Below are positions 1 through 12,260 of a stretch of 64,000 bases of DNA, piece by piece. Below the pieces are notes generated by a model, which saw only the letters and a list, made by a program, of their open reading frames with translations, was not told the DNA's origin and ran no database searches. This DNA comes from Serinus canaria (Eukaryota > Chordata > Aves > Passeriformes > Fringillidae). Where the stretch lies: assembly GCF_022539315.1 (NCBI RefSeq), contig NC_066329.1:2083072-2147071 (forward strand). The letters run 5' to 3'. The position numbers and the translations under genes are program-made. How positions within the stretch are numbered: the stretch's first letter is position 1; the number at the start of each line of letters is the position of its first letter.

Positions 1-117
1 TGGATGGATGGATGGATGGATGGATGGATGGATGGATGGATGGATGGATGGATGGATGGATGGATGGATGGATGGATGGATGGATGGATGGATGGATGGA
101 TGGATGGATGGATGGAG
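1..117. repeat. (TGGA)n microsatellite at the window edge
   Basis: About 29 uninterrupted copies of the tetranucleotide TGGA run from the first base. The array is cut by the window edge, so its full length is unknown. Methionine/aspartate/glycine/tryptophan open frames across it are artefacts of a 4-bp repeat without stops. It is followed by a short (GGGCT)n run at 118-146. Confidence 0.97.
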
Positions 118-272
118 GCTGGGCTGGGCTGGGCTGGGCTGGGCTGGCTGCCCAAAGAACTGCAGCAGTCCCGGGAAGGGCAGGAAGCTTCCCAAAAAAA
201 AGGGGAAGGACACCCCCCACACCCTGCACCGAGCTGGCTTAGAAATGCACGGTAAGGTACAGTCTGAGAGCC

Positions 273-480
273 ATGGAGTGGGGAGGGACCCACAGGGATC
301 ACTGATCCAGCCCCTGGCCCTGCCCAGAGCCCCCACCAACCCCACCCTGGGCATCCCTGGCAGTGCTGGCCAAAGGCTCCTGGAGCTCTGGCAGCCTCGG
401 GGCTGTGCCCGTTCCCTGGGGAGCCTGGGCAGTGCCAGCACCCTCTGGGGGAAGAACCTTTCCCTGATCTCAGCCTGAGC
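273..480 (-). mobile_element. CR1-type LINE 3' fragment
   Basis: The stretch has the typical reverse-oriented CR1 end: a 'gggacccacagggatca' block, then 'ccccaccaaccccaccctgg' and 'ctggccaaaggctcctggag'. A second copy of the same subfamily lies at 21402-21690 and aligns over most of its length, including the final 'agaacctttccctga'. The copy is a 5'-truncated fragment with no coding capacity. Confidence 0.75.
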
Positions 481-513
481 TGCCCTGGCCCAGCTCCAGC
501 CATGCCCTGGCTC

Positions 514-665
514 CTGTCCCAGAGCAGAGATGGGAGCTGTCCCTGTCCCTGTCCCAGAGATGGAGCTGTTCCTGTTCATGTCCCAGAGATGGAGCTGTCC
601 CTGTTCCTGTCCCAGAGCAGAGATGGGAGCTGTCCCTGTCCCTGTCAGAGATGGGAGCTGTGCCT
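514..665. repeat. Short minisatellite, units of about 29-37 bp
   Basis: Roughly five imperfect units built on 'agagatgggagctgtccctg' followed by 'tccctgtccc' variants. It directly follows the CR1 fragment, and the comparable position of the CR1 copy at 21.6 kb also contains 'ctgggtcctgtcccc', so the array may have grown from the CR1 tail. Confidence 0.75.
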
Positions 666-2371
666 CAGGAGGAGCTGCAGCCCCTGATGAGCTCTGAGCT
701 CAGGCTCCTCTGCTCCAGCTGAACAATCCCAGTGCCCTCAGCTGCTCCCCCAGACCCTTCCCCATTCCCATGTCCTTCCTCTGGACACTCAAGTCAGGTC
801 CTCACTCCTTCCCTCCCACTGGTGAATAACTGAGCCCAAACCCAGGACCAGCACTTTGTGTTCAAGCAGGAGTCACTGCTCTCCTCAGCTGAGCATGGCT
901 CATCTCCACACCCCAAATGTGTCTCCTGTCACCTCCCTCAGCTCCTGCTCCTGTGTTCCATTCCTGGCAAGGATAACAGCACTCTCCTTACCTAGGAAAG
1001 CCTTTTGATTGAAGTGATCCCTTCTGACTGCTCTATAGATTAAACACTGTGTTCCACCTGTTTAATCTAATGGTTTCCCTTGGAGCACATCCCTGAGCTC
1101 AGCCCTGCCCTGCCCTGCTCCTGGGGCAGCACTAATGAACATGCCAAGGAGACAATCAATGGAATATTGTCCTTAATGCATCAGCCACATCACAACAGGC
1201 TTTATCATCCCCAGGGTCAACACACAAAGTGATACCTGCTATTAATCAATGCCATCTCCAGCTTGAACTTCCCTGGCTGTAAATACCTCATCTCGCTCCT
1301 CTTTGGGCAAGATGCATTAAAACTAATAAAGCAAAAAACAAAATCAGGATTTATCTGTTCGTTTTATGGATATCACTCAGCTAAACCCTTGAGTCTTTAT
1401 CCAGACAAAGCCTGGGAATTGTGCTTTGATCAGGAAATTTCACTTAGCTGTACAAAGTGTCAGCTCCAGGATGCTGATCTCTGCTTGTACTTTCAGTACC
1501 GTGCTCCCTGTGCTCAGTACAAACTGGTATTTCAATATTTAAATGAGTTTAAATGCTCTGATCCTCACCATTAAGGGAATGTGTGGATGAGGTGAAGAGA
1601 AGCACAGGGAATGTGATGGATGCACTGGATGGGGACAGCCAGAACCAGCTCCTCTCCAAACAGTCAGTCCAGCATGTCACATCCAAGGTTCCACAACTAA
1701 ATAGAGCTTGGGGATGGAGCAGGGAGAAGCCACTGACTGAACTTCATGGAAAATCCAGGGGCAACAACTTCCCTGCTCCCCAACACCAACTGAAACACTC
1801 AGCTAATGAGTAATAAGGCCATGACAGTGATGCCTCAGGTTATAGCTTTTATGTTTTCCAGGTTCTGTGCTGCTTTAGTGTGTGGGTCTGGGTTTCATGT
1901 TAGGGGATGGTGAGCTCTGTGCACAGAGCAGGGAGACAAAACAATTCCTGCTCCAGCTGGGGACCAAGGACAAATGATCCAAATCTCAGGCCAGGAGCAC
2001 AAACCCCGTGGGCTGGAGAGAGAAAAACAAGCAGGGTGGGACTGGCTGGGCTAAAGCTGGGATGGGACAATGAACTGCAAGGTGGGAATGGAGCAGAGCT
2101 GATCCCAGGGAGAGACCCTGTGTGCAGTCAGGGATTTGTGACCATTTTGGTTCATCTTGGGTGCAGCCCTGGCTGGGCTCTGGTGCTGCCCAAGGTGCAT
2201 CCATGGAGGAGATCCTTTGAATAAACTCCTGCTTTAGCTTTGTCTGGTCTCTGCTCTAGGCCAGGCACCAACAGCTCAAGGGCCCCTCAGAAACACCCAG
2301 GGAGGAGACAACCCATGCCCAAAGTCTCCCAGTGCCACGTGCCCCTCCCAGCCCCGAGCGCCCCGGCTCAC

Positions 2372-2545
2372 CTGGCGTGCATCTCCCAGAGCTTGGTGGC
2401 CATGCGCTGGTCCCAGAGGCAGAGCAGCCCCTCCTCCCCTCCGCTGACCACCTTCCACTCGTCCATCTGCACGGCACACACGCCCAGCTGGTGCCCCTGC
2501 ACGCAGCACACGGCCTCGCCCCGCCGCAGGTCGAACACCCTCACC
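2372..2545 (-). CDS. FBXW8: FBXW8 coding exon 9 (WD repeat; last exon in window)
   Basis: This exon encodes residues 448-504 plus split codons at both ends. It carries a complete WD40 blade: VRVFDLRRGEAV, then a GH dipeptide (GHQLGVCAVQMDEWKVVSGG), then LCLWDQRMATKLWE. The acceptor is 'gctgccag' before GGTGAGG and the donor is 'GCCAG|gtgagc'. The first base completes an Arg codon begun in exon 8; the last two bases (AG) start a codon that must finish in the next exon. The match to the VQMDxWK(I/V)VSGGEEGL region of vertebrate FBXW8 is strong. The family has roughly 90 more residues, ending the propeller, which are not found to the left. The exon is GC- and CpG-rich compared with the flanking intron. 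Confidence 0.95.
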
Positions 2546-2764
2546 CTGGCAGCGGGCACAAAGCGGGCACACAGCACGCCGTTAATTCCAAACCATCCAC
2601 ATGGGACCAAACATTCACCTGTGGTAAGCAATGTCCAAGCCACACTCCAAAGCAGCCAAACAGGAGCAGCAATCAGGTAATTCTTGTTTTCATTCCTCTC
2701 TGAGGCTTCTCAGCTTCCCAGGAGAAAATCCTGGGCAAAGAGGATTTTTCAGACCATAAAATAT

Positions 2765-3710
2765 CATGGTGACAGTGGTGTCCCTCAAGGCTCTGGGCTG
2801 GGGCCAGCTCTGTTCAATATTTTTGTTGACCACATGGATAGGGGATCAAGTCTTTCATTAGTAAATCTGCAGATGACACTGAGCTGGGAGTGTGTATCCA
2901 TCTGTTGGGAGGTAGGAGGGCTCTGCAGGGAGACCTGGAATGGTTGGAGGGATGGGCAGAGTCCAGTAAGGTGAAGTTTAACAAGTCCAAGTGCCCAGTC
3001 CTGCATTTTGGCCACAATAACCCCCTGCAGTGCTGTGGGCTGGGGACAGTGCCCAGGCACAGAGGGACCTGGGGGTGCTAGTGACAGCCAGCTGGACATG
3101 AGCCAGCAGTGTGCCCTGGTGGCCAAAAAGGCCAATGGCTCCTGGCCTGGATCAGGAATGGTGTGGCCAGCAGGACTAGGGAGGTCATTCTGCCCCTGTA
3201 CTGGGCACTGGTGAGGGCACACTTGGAGTGCTGTGCCCAGTTCTGGCCCCTCAGGTTGGAAGGACTCCAGTGTGTCCAGAGGAGGCAACGAGGCTGGAGA
3301 GGGGCTGGGAACACAAACCCTGAGAGGAATCCCTGAGGGAGCTGGGGGGGCTCAGCCTGGAGAAAAGGAGACTCAGGGCTGCCCCCATCACTCTCTAAAC
3401 TCCCTGAAAGGTGCCTGTGCTCAGCTGGGCTGGGCTCTTTCTCCAGCAGCACTGACAGAACCAGAGCACACAGCCTCCAGCTGCATCAGGGGAGGTATAG
3501 GTTGGATATCAGAAAAAAGTTTTTCACAGAAAGGGTGATAAAGTTCTGGAATGGCTGCCCAGGGAGGTGGTGGAGTCACCATCCCTGGGGGTGTTTAACA
3601 AAGCCTGGGTGTGGCACTGGGTGCCAGGGTTTAGTTGAGGTGTTGGGACTGGGTTGGACTTGATGGTCTTGAAGGTCTCTTCCAACCTGGTCATTCTGGG
3701 AATGCTGGGA
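2765..3710 (+). mobile_element. CR1 LINE, 5'-truncated, with end of reverse transcriptase
   Basis: From 2777 a frame reads GVPQGSGLGPALFNIF, the conserved block of the CR1 reverse transcriptase. Some 90 bases later the catalytic-site relic 'gcagatgacac' (ADD) at 2869-2877 lies in another frame, so the element is frameshifted and dead. The rest follows the CR1 end: 'aggaggcaacgaggctggag', 'ggaggtataggttggatatc', 'gggaggtggtggagtcacc' and 'ggtctcttccaacctggtc' near 3690. It is the longest CR1 copy in the window and is antisense to FBXW8. Confidence 0.9.
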
Positions 3711-5129
3711 ATATTTATTACAGTGCTGGACACATGGGGAGTAACCTCCCAAAGCCAAGTGCAAAGAGTCACAAACTCCTGCTCTCTATTTATCCAAACA
3801 GGTTTCACATATTCAGATGGTTTCCAGGACAGTTTCTATGATGTTTTTTTACATAAACATCAGCTCTGCCTGTCACCACTGAGTCAGAGATGGCAGCAGT
3901 AGGATCAGATGGCAAAGTGGCAAAAAGCCTTGTTTATTTCATCCTCTCTTCTTTTATAACTTAGTTTGCTACAGGTGGACCTGATTGGTCATTTAATTAA
4001 TACATTTCACATCACTGTCGAATTAACAAGACCCCCATTTGTAAACAATCTTATGAGGAAAACAGAAAAACTGATTATTAGAAAAACACCACCTGCAGGT
4101 TGTTTTAATATCTGCCTATCATTGTTTATCTCCAGCTCCCTAAAGCTTCCCAGGCTGATCCTGGGAAAACTTATCTAGCTTCTCTTTGACCAGGCTGCCA
4201 CATCCACACTCACCTCTTACTATAATTAGCTGAATGTCCATTATGGCTGTGCAACTGTCCTCTTTCATTGGGTCAGTGGGCTCCTGAAGAGGAAGTAAAA
4301 CCTCTTCCTCATGCTAAACTCTTCACCTGTGTCAAGCTGGCAGGGCTCCTTGGCCTGCTGGTCACAATCCAGACCTCCTCCCATTCTCAGAAGCCAGTGG
4401 TATTTATGGTTTCTGCACTCTTACAATACTCCATATATCACCTGTTACTCCCAACCTTGTTTCAGTTATTCAATTAATTTCCTTGTTAAGCTTTATATGA
4501 TCTTTGCTATCTACATTTCTAACTTAGAAATCCATTTAAGCTCTTAATTAAAATGTATCTGTTTTTCACTCTCTTAGTTGCATTCCCAGCTCAACCCCTT
4601 GACTCACAAAGACAGCCCTGGGCTCTCCTGAAGGGGCTGACAGCTGCTGGGTGAGCCAGGCAGAGTCACCTGGAGAAGAGGTGCTAAGAGTCCCTTAAAG
4701 GAATTCTATCAAGGTCGTTGACATGGAAACTGAAAAGAAGAAAAGATGAACCAGGGGATCCTGCAGTTGGACATGGCTGAAAACAGCAGAGACCACTCAG
4801 TGCCAGTGAGCACTGGGAGGATTTGTTGTGGCCAATGAATAAATGTAAACTTTCTGAGAAGGTCTAACAGACAGCATGCTGTTAGAATGAGCAGAGAGAA
4901 CCCTTCTGAATGCTTGGTGCTCTTCTCTGGGTTGTGACTGTCTCAACAGTGACAGGTTCTGACAGCACAAGGATTTGGGGTCATGGAAACACATCTGGGA
5001 CAGCAGCAGTGCCACTGCTGCTCCACAGCTGGAAAACCAGTGAGGCACATCCTCCTCAGCACTGAATTTTCACCCTGACTTCTGTGATCAAAGATCTTCT
5101 TCAGTCAGATTTCTCCCACCACACAGGAC

Positions 5130-5640
5130 CCCTCTGAGCCTCTGCAGGTTTTAGGACCTAAAGAGGGCTCTGGGGTCAGCACAGGAGGGACCTGGAGCTG
5201 CTGGAGAGAGTCCAGAGGAGGCCATGGAGATGCTCCTGGGACTGGAGCCAGGCTGGGAGAGCTGGGGGTGCTCACCTGGAGAGGAGAAGGCTCCAGGGAC
5301 ACCTCAGAGCCCCTTGCAGGGCCTGAAGGGGCTCCAGGAGAGCTGGAGAGGGACTGGGGACAAGGGCTGGAGGGACAGGACACAGGGAATGGCTCCCACT
5401 GCCAGAGGGCAGGGATGGATGGGAGATTGGGAATTAGGAATTGTTCCCTGGGAGGGTGGGCAGGCCCTGGCACAGGGTGCCCAGAGCAGCTGTGGCTGCC
5501 CCTGGATCCCTGGCAGTGCCCAAGGCCAGGCTGGACAGGGCTGGGAGCAGCCTGGGACAGTGGAAGGTGTCCCTGCCATGGCAGGGGTGGCACTGGATGG
5601 ACTTTAAGGTCCCTCCCCAACAATTCCACGATTCTATGAG
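5130..5640 (+). mobile_element. CR1 LINE 3' fragment
   Basis: Contains 'ctggagaggagaaggctcca', 'gggaattaggaattgttccc', 'gagcagctgtggctgcccct' and 'ggtgtccctgccatggcagg', and ends with the tail 'cacgattctatgag'. The same subfamily is seen at 55385-55990 (same strand) and at 47615-48170 (opposite strand). No intact frame. Confidence 0.88.
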
Positions 5641-5733
5641 TTAGGATATAAAAGTGAAAATTGGAGAAAGCTCCTCTCTCAGTGCTTCCCAAATCATCAG
5701 CAATGCCATGAGGCACAACACACCCATTTTGGA

Positions 5734-5803
5734 CACTCTGCCAACCCATCCCAGCCCTGGTACATGTGGGCATGTGCCAGGGCTGGGATGGGTTGGCAGA
5801 GTG
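5734..5803. repeat. Near-perfect 70-bp hairpin
   Basis: The left arm 5734-5766 and right arm 5771-5803 are 33 bases each and reverse-complementary with one mismatch, around a 4-base loop (tggg). The arms include 'ccaacccatcccagccctgg' and its complement. I checked this base by base. It sits just 3' of a CR1 end, in FBXW8 intron 8. Confidence 0.95.
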
Positions 5804-5866
5804 ATGATATCACCCCTGATATCACCCCTGATATCCAGCACTATGGACCAGGGGTGATATCATCAC
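5801..5866. repeat. Second hairpin with internal direct repeats
   Basis: The left arm 5801-5818 (gtgatgatatcacccctg) is the exact reverse complement of 5849-5866. Inside and next to the left arm the motif 'atatcacccctg' is repeated in tandem (5807-5818 and 5819-5830). The arm shares three bases with the preceding hairpin, giving a double-hairpin block. Confidence 0.93.
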
Positions 5867-8837
5867 CAGGATCAAGGACAAGATTATTCCTGCAAAGATT
5901 CCAGAGGAGATTTTATGTGTGGCCATTCAAAACAGACAGGGAATTACAGGTTCATACCTTGACTAAATCAGCAATATTCAAAGCAAGCACCCAGCAACCA
6001 GCATCTGCTTTACTTAAAAAATGCAACTGACTGTGGCCAGTTTTTAGGTACATTTGATTTTTGGACATTACTGACCACCCAGACAAAGCATTTTGAAGAG
6101 AAATAAACTGAAGGCTCAGCCAGAAGCAGAACTACAGACAAAGACCTTAGGATTGCCACAAGGCCACAATACCAGTCAGAGCTGATGGTGTGAAGTTTTA
6201 AACCCAGCTCATATCACAAAGGAGTGAGGGATTTGATCCTTATTTATCAAGATTAAGAGATAAAGCAAAGTATATAAATAGACAAAAAAAAAAAAAAAAA
6301 AGCAGAAAACAGAAGGAAAGGGGAAACACTGATCTCAGGTTTGAGAAGAAGCCAGAGCAAGATCCTCCCAGCTGATGGCCATCAGGAACAAACCCATCAG
6401 GTACACATTAATCCCAGAAAAAGCCAAAACACACTTGTTCCAACACATTAACTGTACTTCATTCCATACCCCTGCTACGATCCTAATGGTGCTGCAAGTC
6501 CTTCCTCTCCCCTTCTCCAGCAGAGATTGCATCATCTGATTTTACAAACAACACATTTCAGGGACTGAGAGACAAGGCAGCAGAGCAGGCCAGAGCTCCA
6601 GCAGAGCAGCATCCATCTGACAGGGAGGAGAACACGCTGGAGAACGCTCTGAGTGCAACAGCCACAGCACGAGGGGCAAGGACTCCTCCAGCAGAGAGGA
6701 GCTCTGCCTCCAGCCTGGGACAGGATGGGGTGGATGGAAGGGCTCACTCCTGGAGCTCTCCCCACTCTCCTGTGTGTGTTCTCCCAGCAAGCAGAGCTGC
6801 TCCTGTTTGGAAAGCACAGCTGGAAGCCTGGATCTGGGTGAGCCCTGCTTATCCCATGAGGAAGCACCCAGCTCCCAGGCAGGTGAAAATGCCTCTCCCA
6901 TGCTGGCCCACCCCTGGGAGAACCAGAGGCACACTCAGCTGCTCAGGTGTGCCTTAAGGAAGAAAAGAACAATGTTTTGCCAATGCCACGTGCTGCTGTG
7001 GCACAGAGCTGGCCCAGCCCGGCCAGCTGGGCTCAGTGGGAGCCCTTGGGACTCATCCCAGCTCCAGGGGGGTGTTCTGGAGGCCAGGCCTGGCCCCTCC
7101 TGTCACACTGCCTTGGGAGTGAGCTCCTGGCCTTCAGGAGAGCCTGGGACACGTTTGGATCCACACCTTTCTGGGTTTGCCATATGTTTGCTTTCCCAAG
7201 GCTCCTCTCCAGCCCAGCTCCCAGCAAGGCAAAGCAGGATCAGCACACGCTCCCTGCTGGGAGAGGAGGCCTCTTGCCAGAGCAAAGCACAGCTCAGGAA
7301 TCAAATCAATCAGCAGGAATTTCAGATGGAAAGGGAGGTTTTACAGGTCCTACCAAAACCATTTTGTGCGTGCTACTTTTCAAAATCGTGGTTTTGAGTA
7401 AGAGAAGGGCAGATCCAGGTGAGATTGGGAAATGGCTGTATTTAATTCAAGCAGTAACTGCTCCCTCTGGCCAGCAGCAGCCTGAGCTCCCATGGCAAGG
7501 TCCCTGCTTCACAAACTCACTCCATAATGTGGCCATGGAGGTTCCAGCCTCGTTCCACCTGTGGATGCCCAGCACCTTCCTGCAGCACCACAGGAGGATG
7601 TGACCTCTGAGATGCTCTGCTCCTGCCCCTGGATGCCAACCTTATCTTCCCAACTGTTCATCCCTAACTCCTTGCTGTTCTAGTGACATCCAACCCCCTG
7701 AACTCAGCCAGTGCTAAAGCTGGAAACCCCCAAAGCTCTCTGGAGGGGAAGGGCACAGACACCCACTCTACTATAAAGGGGAGGGATACCAGCTCCAGCT
7801 CCTCTCCTGTCACCATGCAGGAGATCAAAACTGGAGGAAACTTTACTGGGGTGCTTTGGAAAATCAATTATCTGCTCTTAGAGAGAAAAAACCTCCCAGG
7901 GATTCAATTCCACTTGTCAAACTTCAGCTATTTCCTTTATCCTCCTTGCTGAGAAAGTGTGAGGCTTGCTCACACTCCCTATTCTCCAGGAAGGAAAAAA
8001 AAAAAGCTGTTTGACAAAATAATCATTTTTGCAAGCTGCTGCACTGGCGGGACAGAGGTCTGGGATTTGGCAGAGGGAAGTGCCCGCCTTCCAATCTGAT
8101 CCCAGCACCAGAGCAGAGCACCACCTGCAGCCTGGTGCCCAGTGTGGAAAGGAGGAGGGAAGGAAGCAGGAGCCATTAGAGACTGGCTCCTGGCCATCCC
8201 ACATCTCCTTTGGTGCACTGGATCAGACCCCACAAACGACTGGCCAAAAAAAGGAAATCTAAAAATTGGACTCAAAGGGTCTTTTTAAGCACTTTAATCC
8301 TTTTGCACTGCCTGTTCCCAGAGAGGCCATTGCTGGCAGCAGACACTGAGCTGGGAAAATCCTACTCCCCAAGCCAAGGAGTTAAAGAGAAAGCTGCTAA
8401 TCAGCTAAATAGAAGCTGGAATCTGTTCATATGAAAGTCTCTTTTTTTCCTCTGTCACCTGAGGGACATCACAGTGTTCCCAAAGACACTTTTGACATCA
8501 TTTGGCAGCAGGGCCCATCTCATCCTCCGTGATTCATCCCTTAGGTTATTTTTTTTATATCAGAAAGTGAGCTCTTAAATGCCAAACTCATTTTGTGGGT
8601 GGCAGTGGGGAAGTGGAAGGGATTCCAAGTGGTCTCGCTGGGCTGTGCACCAACTGCCTCCACCAAATGGCTCAGAAAGCTCCTCTTCCCATGGAGCTTC
8701 CCAGACAAAGCACACTGACAGCCCCTTCCAACTATTACCTAATAGTTTGTTCCTCAACTTCATGGAAACACGAGAGGAGAAAGCAATTCCAGCAGGACCA
8801 GATGCAGGACAGGGAGCTAGAGATGGGCATCACTTAC

Positions 8838-8965
8838 CTTCTGTCCTTGTTGCCTGCCACCAGCATGTTGGGGGGGCTGCTGTGGAGGTTGACACATGAG
8901 AAGTCACCCATGGAGTTGCCCACCTTGGTCACACACTGGTTTGTTTCCAGGTTGTAAAGGAGGAT
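8838..8965 (-). CDS. FBXW8: FBXW8 coding exon 8 (WD repeat)
   Basis: This exon encodes residues 405-446 plus two bases of codon 447. Its translation begins ILLYNLETNQCVTKVGNSMG and continues DFSCVNLHSSPPNMLVAGNK, matching the FBXW8 block in which a propeller blade ends and the DFxCVNL...PPNxxVxGN strand begins. The acceptor is 'ctctctgccag' and the donor 'AGAAG|gtaagt', a near-perfect consensus. It enters in phase 0 from exon 7 and leaves in phase 2; joined to exon 9 it gives the split Arg. Where mammals have a Gly (recalled), this bird has Arg at the exon 8/9 join. Length is 128 bases. Confidence 0.95.
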
Positions 8966-9427
8966 CTGGCAGAGAGGGAATAAACCACATCAATTCAGCA
9001 GGAGCACCATGACTTGGTTTTGCTGCCCCACAAAGCAGAGCTGTGACCACTTGAGGGGCTCTGCAGGACTTGTTTCTTGATGTGTAAAACAGAACCAAGA
9101 GACAGATCTAGCCCTGTGAAGAAAGGCAATGCCACCCTCAGAAATCAGGAATTCAGGTTTCCCAGTGGGATCCAGCAACAAGCAGGGATGCACCCCCAGC
9201 ATGGCCAGGCACAGCTCTCAGGAAAACCACACAGGTGACACCTTTGGGGTTCCAGGAAAAGCACAGGGTTTCCTCATCAATTTTAGTGTTTGAGAGAGCA
9301 GTGAAAGCAAACAGCACCAGCCCTGAGCAGGTCTGGAGAGATGGACAGTGAGAGGCAGATCCAGTCAAGTGCAGCAGGAACTGCAGGGCAGAGCTGAGCA
9401 CAGCCCTGCTGAGAGCCTGGGTGGCCT

Positions 9428-9458
9428 CACACTCACACACACACACACACACACACAG
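9428..9458. repeat. (CA)n dinucleotide repeat
   Basis: About 13 CA units, 'cactcacacacacacaca', in FBXW8 intron 7. It is probably polymorphic, as such repeats usually are. Confidence 0.95.
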
Positions 9459-11859
9459 AAATGTCACATCTGAAGTGGCAGCTCAGATGGGAAAGGCAGA
9501 AAAACAACTCTGATTTGAGGCAGCATCAGAGATGATTCAAGCAGAGCCTGGATGAGAAGCACGAGTTGTTCCCCGTCCGTTCCCACTCCTCTCCTCCATC
9601 AGTTTAATCACGTTTGCTGTCCTTCCTGTGGGGCCAGATCTGATCTGTCTGCTTGGGCCTCTCAATTTAGGAGAACAAATATTTTTAGAAACAGAAAAAC
9701 GCACTGGTCAAAGCCCAGTGGAGCTCAGTGGTGCACCTGGCCTTATATAACTTCATAAACATGATTAAATTTCATGGTATTGCTTGTTGAAATGAAAAAA
9801 AAACCTTGTGACCATGAGAAGAGTTAATGGTATTTAAAACACCAGAAAAACCCCACAGCTTCCATGGCAACATCAGCATGGCCATGTCAACATCACATCA
9901 ATACTCTTTACTTCTAATTTGCTGATTATAGCCACGTGCAGCTCAATAAATATTGCACTATCTGGATGGGTTATTTCAACATTTGCCAGAGCAGCAGCAC
10001 TGATGCTGCCTGGCCTTTTATTTCCTATCTGTGCCATTTCAGAGATCTGGAAGGTGAATTCAGAGAGCAGGAGAGGATCATTCTGTGATGGAGGCCTCTG
10101 GGCAACCAAAGTGAAGCTCTGAAGATCTCAAGGAACAGAGACAGAGAATTTGCAGGTTTCCTCCACCTGCCATTCTCCCAGGCAAATTCAGCTCCCTATT
10201 AAGATCAACACATCCAACTTCCTTAGGTGTTCCTAAGATTTATAATCTCCCAATTAACTCTTTGTGAAGCTGTCTCAAAAAACATGACGTTTTTCATCCT
10301 TAAGACCCAAAAAACCAAAGCAAGGATGACCTTTGTTGGAAAACCTAGGACAAAAAAATTAAATTTAAATAACAATTAATTTAAACTTCCACCCCAAGGA
10401 AAAAAGCTGCAACAAACTGCATGGCAAAGTTAGTGTTTGAGGTAAAAACCAGTTTACAGCCTGTTCTCACTTCAGCCCAGCTCCCAACTGCTCAGTAACC
10501 AAACCCACAGATAATGATGTTCTGGCAAAGGCACCTCGAAGGGTTCTCAGTGCAAAGGAAATTAATATCTGTGCCTGGCAGCCCAAACTTCTCCTTGGAA
10601 AGTTTGGAACAAAAGACAAAGGCAATAAACTGCTGAATTCAGCTTAAGAAAGAACTGACAGGGTCAGGAGCAATGCATTCCAGCTCCCAGTTGGGCCCTT
10701 CCCAGCTGGATGTTAAAACTCCAGAGGGGAGAGGGCCAAAAGCTGCTTTCTTAAAAGTCCCCTGGGGCTGATCCTTGCAGTGAACATCCATAAACTATTA
10801 ATTTATCTAAATGACCAGAGCTCCCATCTCTGCTATAAACATAGGATACATACTTGAACATCCAGCCACGGCCATGGAAGGCTGGAATGAAAAATTGCAC
10901 TGAAAGATTCCCATGTTACATTTGCCCTGCCTGCAGGCTCACGGCAAAGCTCACAGGTAACAGCAGCTGGAAAAAAAAACTTATTTCTCCTCACATAACT
11001 TGAGGGTGGCCAGCAATTTAAAGTGGTTGCATCTAAGAATCTGTAAAAAAAAAAAAAAGGGCTCACACCCACAAAAATGGAAGAAAAGGTTATATTATCT
11101 TCTCCTACCCCCTTCAATTCCTTCTCATGCCCATTTCTATCTTTCAAAAATTGTTTATTTAAACCACCAAGCTTGTTATTGATTTAAAATTTTATCATGC
11201 ACAAATGTCTTTCTAACCAATCAGTCCCATCACTGGAACAGTCTCTGTGATTTTCAGCATCCAAGTTTTGCCTATCTCAAAATTCAATCTGTCTGGAGCA
11301 ATTTCATGACCTGCAAATGAATTTCAAACCCTTATCCTGACCAATTGATAAGTAAAGAAGCTAAAAGCACTCAGAATGCTTCAGTCTGAATAATAATTTC
11401 CTGGAGACAGGGATTTAAGAGCACGCTGATGACAATTCTGAAGTTGCTGGAACACCTCTGATGAGCTCTCCTGTAATATCCCAAGGCAAGAAGGATTTTC
11501 CTTACAAAGGCCAAGGAGAGAGAATGGAAATACCTGGTCAATGGGGACTTGAAATAAGGGCCCGTGTGTTAAAGGGCAGATAAAGCCTAAGATCTCTGGG
11601 AGGTTTATAATCCTATAATGCACACTGCAAAGGGATTACCCTTTTAAAGGTATTTATAATCCTATAATGGACACCCAAGCCCAGTGACCTAATAGGTACC
11701 GAACTGAGGGAAGTGAACCAAGAGCATTTGGGTGTGAAATGAAGAACCCTGGGATAACACACTAATGAGCAGCCCTGGCCCCTCTGGGACCTCAGGGAGG
11801 AAAAGCATTAAAGACCCCGTGCAGGCAGCACCGGGATCCAACGCCCCAAATAAAACGTG

Positions 11860-12260
11860 TCACCTATTAACATTGGCCAAATGAAAAGTCCAAGCTGTTG
11901 GCCAAGAGCCAGGCAATCTCCCTGAATGCTTAATAATTCAACAAGCCAGGAATAGCCAGAGCACCTCCAGCATTCTGTTTAGTTAAAGACCACAGAGATT
12001 AGCAAACACATTATCCATCTCCGAGGCCATCCCTTCCCTGTTACAAGTCCCTTAACGACCTTTACCAGCCCTCCCTCTCTCTCTCTCTCTCTCTTTTAAT
12101 AAGGCTGAGCAAATGGGACTTCATTTCAGCCCACTGCCACAGACTGGGGGTATTAATTATTCATGCTCATAGTCTCCCCTTTGTTAAGGCAGTGCATTAG
12201 ACTAATTCCCCTCTTTGCTGGGTGACTTGGGCACAGCTCAGCCTGTGGCTGCTCCTCCGG
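11860..12260. other. Candidate conserved non-coding element
   Basis: The stretch is free of recognised repeats apart from a (CT)n tract. It is rich in homeobox-like TAAT cores (ttaataattcaac, attaattattcatg, agactaattcccc) and has a CCAAT-type 'ttggccaaat' pair. It looks like a vertebrate developmental enhancer, but this is pattern recognition only. No alignment was possible. Confidence 0.25.

Larger units (their letters stand above)
1..2371 (-). other. FBXW8: FBXW8 intron 9 (partial), left end of window
   Basis: Sequence downstream of the exon 9 donor on the FBXW8 sense (minus) strand. It holds the TGGA microsatellite, a CR1 fragment and a short tandem repeat. I searched it on the minus strand for the WD-repeat C-terminus expected after exon 9 and found nothing convincing, so the last exon(s) are placed outside the window. 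From about 700 to 2371 I see ordinary non-coding DNA. Confidence 0.7.
2546..8837 (-). other. FBXW8: FBXW8 intron 8
   Basis: A 6.3-kb intron between exons 8 and 9. It holds two plus-strand CR1 copies (about 2765-3710 and 5130-5640) and a pair of adjacent hairpins (5734-5866). The stretches 3720-5100 and 6300-8830 contain no recognised gene. Open frames there are short, lack family resemblance and are mostly CR1 or chance. Confidence 0.85.

Noticed and set aside
4..478. Open frames with MDGW repeats at the left edge
   Set aside because: They are the translation of the TGGA microsatellite running into CR1 sequence; all three frames are open for the same trivial reason.
1..2371. Final FBXW8 exon within the window
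   Set aside because: I looked on the minus strand for the HPVQHISFSSH-type block that should follow exon 9 and found no match, so I did not annotate it.
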